Source: Pseudomonas tohonis
Lineage (GTDB): Bacteria; Pseudomonadota; Gammaproteobacteria; Pseudomonadales; Pseudomonadaceae
DNA: 64,000 bases
Assembly: GCF_012767755.2 (NCBI RefSeq)
Contig: NZ_AP023189.1
Span: forward strand, 124,001 to 188,000
Reading direction: 5' to 3'
Below are positions 59,759-64,000 of this stretch, in pieces. Each line of letters begins with the position of its first letter. Position 1 is the stretch's first letter. The notes beneath the pieces are model-generated. The model was not told the origin of the DNA and did no database searches. It saw only the letters and a list, made by a program, of their open reading frames with translations. The position numbers were made by a program, and so were the translations under genes.

Positions 59759-61680
59759 GCGACGCCTCCATATAGACCAACCTCAGTATCATCACCCCAA
59801 TCATCTACAGCAACTACAGGAGCAGTCTGGGTTGAGTTATTTATCACTCCCTGCTCGCCGGCAAGGACAGTTCCTGGAGACTTTAATTTGGCATTGTTCT
59901 TGGCGTTCTGTTGCGTTCTGCGAGCAGATTTCGTCTTTGCAGCCGCATCAGAAACAATGTTCTTTTGGAGAGCGATCATTTTTCTGACAAGAGATGAATC
60001 TGCCATCCCCATGCCTTCCTTCTTCACAATAAGCTTCGCTTTTCGATACTCCTCCACAGTTACACCTGGGTAAGGCTCGTCTGAGATAGGTATCTTATGG
60101 TACTTCCCCTCTACCGGCTCAAAGAACCAAATATAGTTGATGTCTCTTGGGTCACGCCTAAATACCAACCTTTCAGTTTTGTTCGTAGCAGGATCCTTAC
60201 GGCCTATGTATGGACGTAGAACCTCTGCATAGTAAAAGGCATTCCACTCAACCCCATAAGTCTGCACTGTTTTATAAGCAGATGGCAGAAAATCAATTTC
60301 CAAAGTAACAGGACACTGCGGCACTGGCGGAAGGCCGCAGATAGGCTTCCTCAAACTACTACCAAAAAATGCTTCGTGCCACTTACTGGCTGGAGACATA
60401 AAAGCTATACCACTGTGCGGCTTATTGTTGTATTTAACTATTTCTGCAATTAGCCACTTCTCCAGGTCAGCAAAAGTCAGAATCGCCTCGTTATCTGAAT
60501 TTACCTCACCGCGCTCATTGATATTCCGCCAGGTGGCACCAGGCAGCGTCGCAAACGCTCGCGCTTTGGTGTTCATCAAAGACTCAATATGCCCCCCCCA
60601 GTGGGGCGTGTCTTTTGGCCTAAACTCACGCTCTATGTTGTGGAGAGTGCATGATTGGATAAGAGACCCAGTTTTGAAGTCGGGACCGTTGTCACTATGC
60701 ACTTCATAGGGCTTCCCCCATGCATTCCATTCTGCATCTATTTCGTGAAGATTAAGCCATTTATGTTTAGGCAACATGGCCTGAACTAGACACATGGCGA
60801 CAGATAGTGCAGACGGCCCATGCAAGGACAAGTAGTAGCCAACTATAAGTCGCGTATACATGTCGATTGCGAGAGTTAGAGTTGGGCGACCGATTGGACG
60901 TCGATACACATCATCAACAATTATTACGTCTGCAGGAGTATGGTCGATCTGGATGCGGTGAAGAGGATAGTTTGCCTCATAACTGTTAGGTGTTGGCTCA
61001 TAGGTATCCTTGGCAATATCTCCGTGACCACGAGCCTTTAATCTAGTTTTCCTTGGCACCTGCTCAATTCGCCGGGAAACCGCTGGCAAAGAAGGTGGTG
61101 GCAGGCCTTGCATCTCACAGGCATCTGAGATAACGCCGTGTACCTCTAACTTCGTCGGCCTACTCGTAGACAGATATGATGTTTGAATAACATTGGCAAT
61201 GATGAGCTCTACTTGCTTGCTTAACCTCGCAGAGCCCCCTCTCCAGCCTCGTCGGCGAGGTACTAACGATAAAAATTCACCAGTGCTCTGATAGCGTTCG
61301 ATCCAACGGTAAACAGAAGCCCTACTGACATTGCACGCTTGCGCTCGTGTTTCCACAGCGCCAGCCTTGTAAAGGTCACCTTTAATTAACGGCAAAATGA
61401 TTGCCCAACGCCTCTCAGCCTCCGCCCAATCTTGATCTGCAATGTGGTCGAGAGAGGAGCTAGAGGAGCTGACCTTCACGTCCTCAGAAGTGACACGCCT
61501 TAGCTCTTGAATTGGCAAAAGTTTGGATATACCAGAAACGACATGGATACCAATCATGTGGTGGTAATCCATGTTCGCTGACAGCCGATAATTCTGACCT
61601 TTGAAGTTTACGAACTCGCCGATCAGAAGACTCACCGCTGCTCTGCTGGGAGCAAACCCTTTGGTTTCAGCCCCTTTCAT
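59755..61680 (-). CDS. tnsB: TnsB/TniA-type DDE transposase
   Basis: A 641-aa transposase. HTH regions at about 105-190 (AQACNVSRASVYRWIERY), then the RNase H-like core: RIQIDHTPADV (Asp246), YEVHSDNGPDF (Asp330) and HWGGHIESLMN (Glu366). It binds the end repeats and joins 3' ends to the target. The C-terminal part (about 500-640) carries the TnsC-contact tail. ATG overlaps the tnsA stop. Confidence 0.93.
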   Translation of the reverse strand: MKGAETKGFAPSRAAVSLLIGEFVNFKGQNYRLSANMDYHHMIGIHVVSGISKLLPIQELRRVTSEDVKVSSSSSSLDHIADQDWAEAERRWAIILPLIKGDLYKAGAVETRAQACNVSRASVYRWIERYQSTGEFLSLVPRRRGWRGGSARLSKQVELIIANVIQTSYLSTSRPTKLEVHGVISDACEMQGLPPPSLPAVSRRIEQVPRKTRLKARGHGDIAKDTYEPTPNSYEANYPLHRIQIDHTPADVIIVDDVYRRPIGRPTLTLAIDMYTRLIVGYYLSLHGPSALSVAMCLVQAMLPKHKWLNLHEIDAEWNAWGKPYEVHSDNGPDFKTGSLIQSCTLHNIEREFRPKDTPHWGGHIESLMNTKARAFATLPGATWRNINERGEVNSDNEAILTFADLEKWLIAEIVKYNNKPHSGIAFMSPASKWHEAFFGSSLRKPICGLPPVPQCPVTLEIDFLPSAYKTVQTYGVEWNAFYYAEVLRPYIGRKDPATNKTERLVFRRDPRDINYIWFFEPVEGKYHKIPISDEPYPGVTVEEYRKAKLIVKKEGMGMADSSLVRKMIALQKNIVSDAAAKTKSARRTQQNAKNNAKLKSPGTVLAGEQGVINNSTQTAPVVAVDDWGDDTEVGLYGGVA

Positions 61681-62345
61681 TTACGCGCCCTCATAATAGT
61701 GAACTCGTCCAATGGCTCTTCGAGATCAGCGAGCGCCTGGCCGGTGGCAATGAGGTGCCAGAGATGCGAACGGCCAATGGCCTCGTTCCCCGTAAAATGC
61801 CGCGCTATGAGATGGTGGAACGGCGCCGCTTTCATGTTCGAGAGCGTGTTCAGCACAGCCGAAGTGAAAGTCGGATCGAAATTCAGGTTTCGGTACCGCT
61901 GGAGGAACTCGACGCTCTCAAGCACAGGGCCGCGAATCCGCGTCTCGTCATAGATCCGAAACTCCCATCCCCGATCACAGGCATAGCGGTATGCGGCCTT
62001 CCATTTGGGGAGCCATTCGCGCCAGTTGGGCACCCACTGCTCCCGCATTTTTACTTCAACAAGCAGCGGCTTACGGCCCGTCCGCTCATCAAACTGGACG
62101 AAGAAGTCAGGTGGATAGATGTAGCTGCGACCGTTACGCGCAGTAAATGGGATCTGAGCCGGCTGCGCGACAATCGCAACGACCTCCGGATCCAGGAGCC
62201 AGATTCGGATGAAATCACGCTCCAGGCCCGACTCGTACGAAACGCCCTGACCGCGGAAGGGCAGCACTCCTGAGAGGCTGCGGGTCATGGACTTGCTACG
62301 GCGGGTCTGCGAGATCAGCTCGCCATTATGGACAGTAGAAGACAT
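61677..62345 (-). CDS. tnsA: TnsA-family endonuclease
   Basis: A 222-aa protein from the ATG at 62343-62345 (MSSTVHNGEL); the frame runs on to 62498 but that part falls in the end region. Restriction-like catalytic residues are Glu42 (YESGLERDF), Asp80 (YPPDFFV) and Glu97-Val-Lys99 (LLVEVKMRE). It cuts the 5' strands, giving cut-and-paste transposition, as in Tn7. A C-terminal TnsC-contact helical domain follows. Confidence 0.88.
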   Translation of the reverse strand: MSSTVHNGELISQTRRSKSMTRSLSGVLPFRGQGVSYESGLERDFIRIWLLDPEVVAIVAQPAQIPFTARNGRSYIYPPDFFVQFDERTGRKPLLVEVKMREQWVPNWREWLPKWKAAYRYACDRGWEFRIYDETRIRGPVLESVEFLQRYRNLNFDPTFTSAVLNTLSNMKAAPFHHLIARHFTGNEAIGRSHLWHLIATGQALADLEEPLDEFTIMRARK

Positions 62346-62611
62346 AGGGCACCCATCGGCTGTATTGCCAGAGATGCTACCCAGCGACGTGTGGCGAAAA
62401 GGCCCAATCTGTGCCCATGGAGGGATCAGAACTAGAGAAGAGGGCGAAAAACTGCGGGTTTTCGCTAGCCGGAACGCAATTCTTGCCTTGTGTAGCAAGA
62501 GCTACGGCATGAGCGTAGACACGAAAACCAACTCGAAAACGAGCTGCTTAGACTCTCTCGCGATGACCTTCATGCCTGGATATGAGCCTGAGACAGATGG
62601 CTCCTCGGACA

Positions 62612-62745
62612 TGATCTCAGCTATTTCGTACTTTTCTGGACCTAGTCGCAGCTATTGCGTTAATTCGTCTCATAAATTGGGTATAAAAAAAACGAAGGAA
62701 TGCGGGCTCCAGGGCATTTTTGTCTCATCTATTTCGTTTTGCCCT
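62612..62745. repeat. TnsB-type binding repeats at the comM-side transposon end
   Basis: Three copies align in the same direction: C at 62612-62636 (CTCAGCTATTTCGTACTTT), B at 62645-62669 (CGCAGCTATTGCGTTAATT), A at 62720-62745 (CTCATCTATTTCGTTTTGC). The shared core is C-CA-CTATT-CGT. The 62346-62750 stretch has no gene of its own. Confidence 0.8.
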
Positions 62746-62750
62746 AGAGG

Positions 62751-63402
62751 CAGCAAGCCAAGGCCCGGCGAGATCACCCTCGCGCATCAGGGCGTGCTGT
62801 TCCTCGACGAGTTGCCCGAGTTCGATCGCAAGGTGCTCGAAGTGCTCAGGGAGCCCCTGGAAAGCGGCGAGATCGTCATCGCCCGCGCCAACGACCGTGT
62901 GCGCTTCCCCGCGCGCTTCCAGCTGGTCGCCGCGATGAACCCCTGTCCCTGCGGCTACCTGGGCGACAGCGCCAACCGCTGCCGCTGCACGCCCGAACAG
63001 ATCCAGCGCTACCGCGCCAAGCTCTCCGGCCCGCTGCTCGATCGCATCGACCTGCACCTGACTGTCGCCCGCGAAGCCACGTCGCTGGACGACCCGCCTC
63101 CCGGTGGCCAGGACAGCGCCAGCGCCGCCGCCGACGTGGCCCGCGCCCGCCAGCGCCAGCTCGATCGCCAGGGCTGCGCCAACGCCTTCCTCGATCTCCA
63201 GGGCCTGCGTCGCCATTGCCCGCTGCCCGAGGAGGACCGCCGCTGGCTGGAGGGTGCCTGCGAGCGCCTCGGCCTGTCGCTGCGGGCCGCACACCGCATC
63301 ATCAAGGTCGCCCGCACGCTCGCCGACCTGGAAGACACCGAGGCCGTCGCCCGCCACCACCTCGCCGAGGCACTGCAGTACCGTCCCTCCTCGGAGCCCT
63401 GA
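62751..63402 (+). pseudogene. comM: 3' half of comM (Mg-chelatase-like AAA ATPase, YifB), interrupted
   Basis: About 217 residues of ComM remain, from GSKPRPGEITLAHQGVLFLD to the stop at 63400-63402. They include Walker B (LFLDELPEF), AMNPCPCGYLGD, LSGPLLDRIDL and the C-terminal RAAHRIIKVARTLADL. ComM is a hexameric helicase for branch migration during natural transformation. The N-terminal half with Walker A is missing: the frame runs back into the transposon end. The 5' part is not elsewhere in the window, so this copy is dead. Confidence 0.9.
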
Positions 63403-63492
63403 GCCGGCAAAGCAGGGAAACACTTGCCCCCAGGTGCCCGCCGGGGCCGATGGCATACTGCGGCCCCACCCGCCCAGCCCAGGTCCCGCGCG

Positions 63493-64000
63493 ATGAACAG
63501 CCTGCAACTCGGCCCCCTGGCCATTTCCTCCGCACAAGCCCTGTTCTACCTGGGCTTCTTTGCCGCGCTCGCCTGCGGCTGGTGGCAGGGCCGCCGACGC
63601 GGAGGCAATCCCGAGCCCGTGCTGTTCGCCATGCTCTTGGCCGGCGTGCTGGCGGCGCGACTCGCCTTCGTCGCCCTCTACTTCGCCGAGTACCGCAGCG
63701 AACCCTGGCGCATGCTGGACATCCGCGATGGCGGCTTCCTGTTGCTTCCCGGGCTGGCGATGGCAGCGCTGGTGGGGTTCCTGCATGCCCGCCGCCAGCC
63801 GGCCGTGCGGCGCCCGCTGGGCATCGCGCTGCTGGTGGGCGCCCTGCTCTGGGGCGGCGGCAGCGCGGTGATCGCGGCACTGGAGCGTGGCCGGCAACTG
63901 CCGGAGGTGGCGCTGACCGACCTGGCGGGCAGGCCCGTCGACCTGCGCGAACGGGATGGACGCCCGCTGGTGGTCAACCTCTGGGCCACCTGGTGCCCGC
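63493..64000 (+). CDS. TlpA-like thiol:disulfide protein with N-terminal membrane domain (partial)
   Basis: The first 169 residues, cut by the window edge. Four or five membrane helices (FYLGFFAALACGWW, VLFAMLLAGVLAARLAFVALYF, GFLLLPGLAMAALVGFL, IALLVGALLWGGGSAVIAAL) with an Lgt-like look, then the thioredoxin-like start LPEVALTDLAGRPVDL and LVVNLWATWCP just before the edge, where the CxxC begins. Periplasmic disulfide reduction, as in DipZ/TlpA-type proteins. It starts 91 bp after the comM stop. Confidence 0.8.
   Translation, partial: MNSLQLGPLAISSAQALFYLGFFAALACGWWQGRRRGGNPEPVLFAMLLAGVLAARLAFVALYFAEYRSEPWRMLDIRDGGFLLLPGLAMAALVGFLHARRQPAVRRPLGIALLVGALLWGGGSAVIAALERGRQLPEVALTDLAGRPVDLRERDGRPLVVNLWATWCP

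Larger units (their letters stand above)
56331..62750 (-). mobile_element. Tn7-like transposition module with end in comM
   Basis: Minus-strand order tnsA-tnsB-tnsC-tniQ-tniE with ATGA overlaps between tnsA/tnsB and tnsB/tnsC. It matches the comM-inserted transposon group of AbaR/Tn6022 type (tniC, tniA, tniB, tniD, tniE; recalled). The end near tnsA is defined by three repeats and abuts the 3' half of comM at about 62750. The distant end was not found, so cargo limits are unknown. Confidence 0.85.

Noticed and set aside
17836..62750. CRISPR arrays and Cas genes
   Set aside because: No regularly spaced repeats of 24-40 bp and no Cas-like proteins were seen. The Tn7-like TniQ is of the target-site type with zinc fingers, not next to Cascade genes.
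17943..62753. The 11-bp CTGCCTCTAGG pair as terminal inverted repeats of the whole 45-kb island
   Set aside because: Similarity stops after 11 bp and the left site is 25 bp before the first recombinase gene, with other motifs in the opposite sense. Kept only as a finding, not as element ends.
62287..63402. 371-aa plus-strand frame that appears to be a full gene ending in ComM
   Set aside because: Only the part from about 62751 is ComM. The upstream codons run through the transposon end repeats and tnsA antisense and are not protein-like.

Overview
The window is chromosomal DNA from a GC-rich Pseudomonas or close relative. The ends carry core pseudomonad genes: recC-recB-recD, phoB-phoR, ubiC-ubiA, two near-identical rubredoxins with a rubredoxin reductase, and an HU gene. 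The middle holds an MvaT-type H-NS protein, a DUF1652 protein and ColR-type promoter boxes. Everything here was read by eye from sequence; no alignment or search was run.

Left core (1-17.8 kb): recC (3' end only), a Fic gene lodged between recC and recB, recB and recD. Then come an alpha/beta hydrolase, a CNNM/CBS membrane protein, and phoR/phoB with a Pho box. ubiA/ubiC follow, then rubredoxin 1, a MarR regulator divergent from a TIM-barrel/desaturase pair, rubredoxin 2, rubredoxin reductase and HU. DNA is very GC-rich and gene dense.

Accessory region (about 17.85-62.75 kb): a composite island starting just after the HU terminator. (a) 17.98-23.92 kb: three overlapping tyrosine recombinases plus a small HTH/coiled-coil protein, much more AT-rich than the core and similar in layout to Tn554 or gamma-Mobile-Trio elements. 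(b) 23.95-27.6 kb: a small HTH protein resembling restriction-modification controller (C) proteins, divergent from an operon of winged-helix-like protein, SF2 helicase and inositol-monophosphatase-like enzyme, then an MvaT paralogue. This is my best candidate for an undescribed defence system. (c) 27.7-30.0 kb: a Panacea-type toxin-antitoxin operon, a 21-bp perfect inverted repeat, a miniature SRAP protein and a divergent CsrA-like protein. (d) 30.1-32.4 kb: IS3 and IS66 remnants. (e) 32.5-37.4 kb: lipid A phosphoethanolamine transferase, ColS-like kinase, methyltransferase and a membrane protein cut by an IS21 element, with two ColR-type boxes. (f) 40-49 kb: small hypotheticals, DUF421, hemerythrin, a GGDEF/EAL protein, an RTX-like protein and an AraC/GyrI regulator. 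(g) 49.5-54.8 kb: an AT-rich RHS system in which cocoon and toxin tip are separate, each with its own signal peptide, followed by a likely immunity gene. (h) 56.3-62.75 kb: a complete Tn7-like transposition module (tnsA, tnsB, tnsC, tniQ, tniE-like) whose end lies inside comM.

Right core (62.75-64 kb): the 3' half of comM, then the start of a TlpA-like thioredoxin gene. The 5' half of comM is not in the window: the other side of the island is HU. A simple insertion into comM therefore does not explain the region, and an inversion, translocation or fusion of islands is implied.
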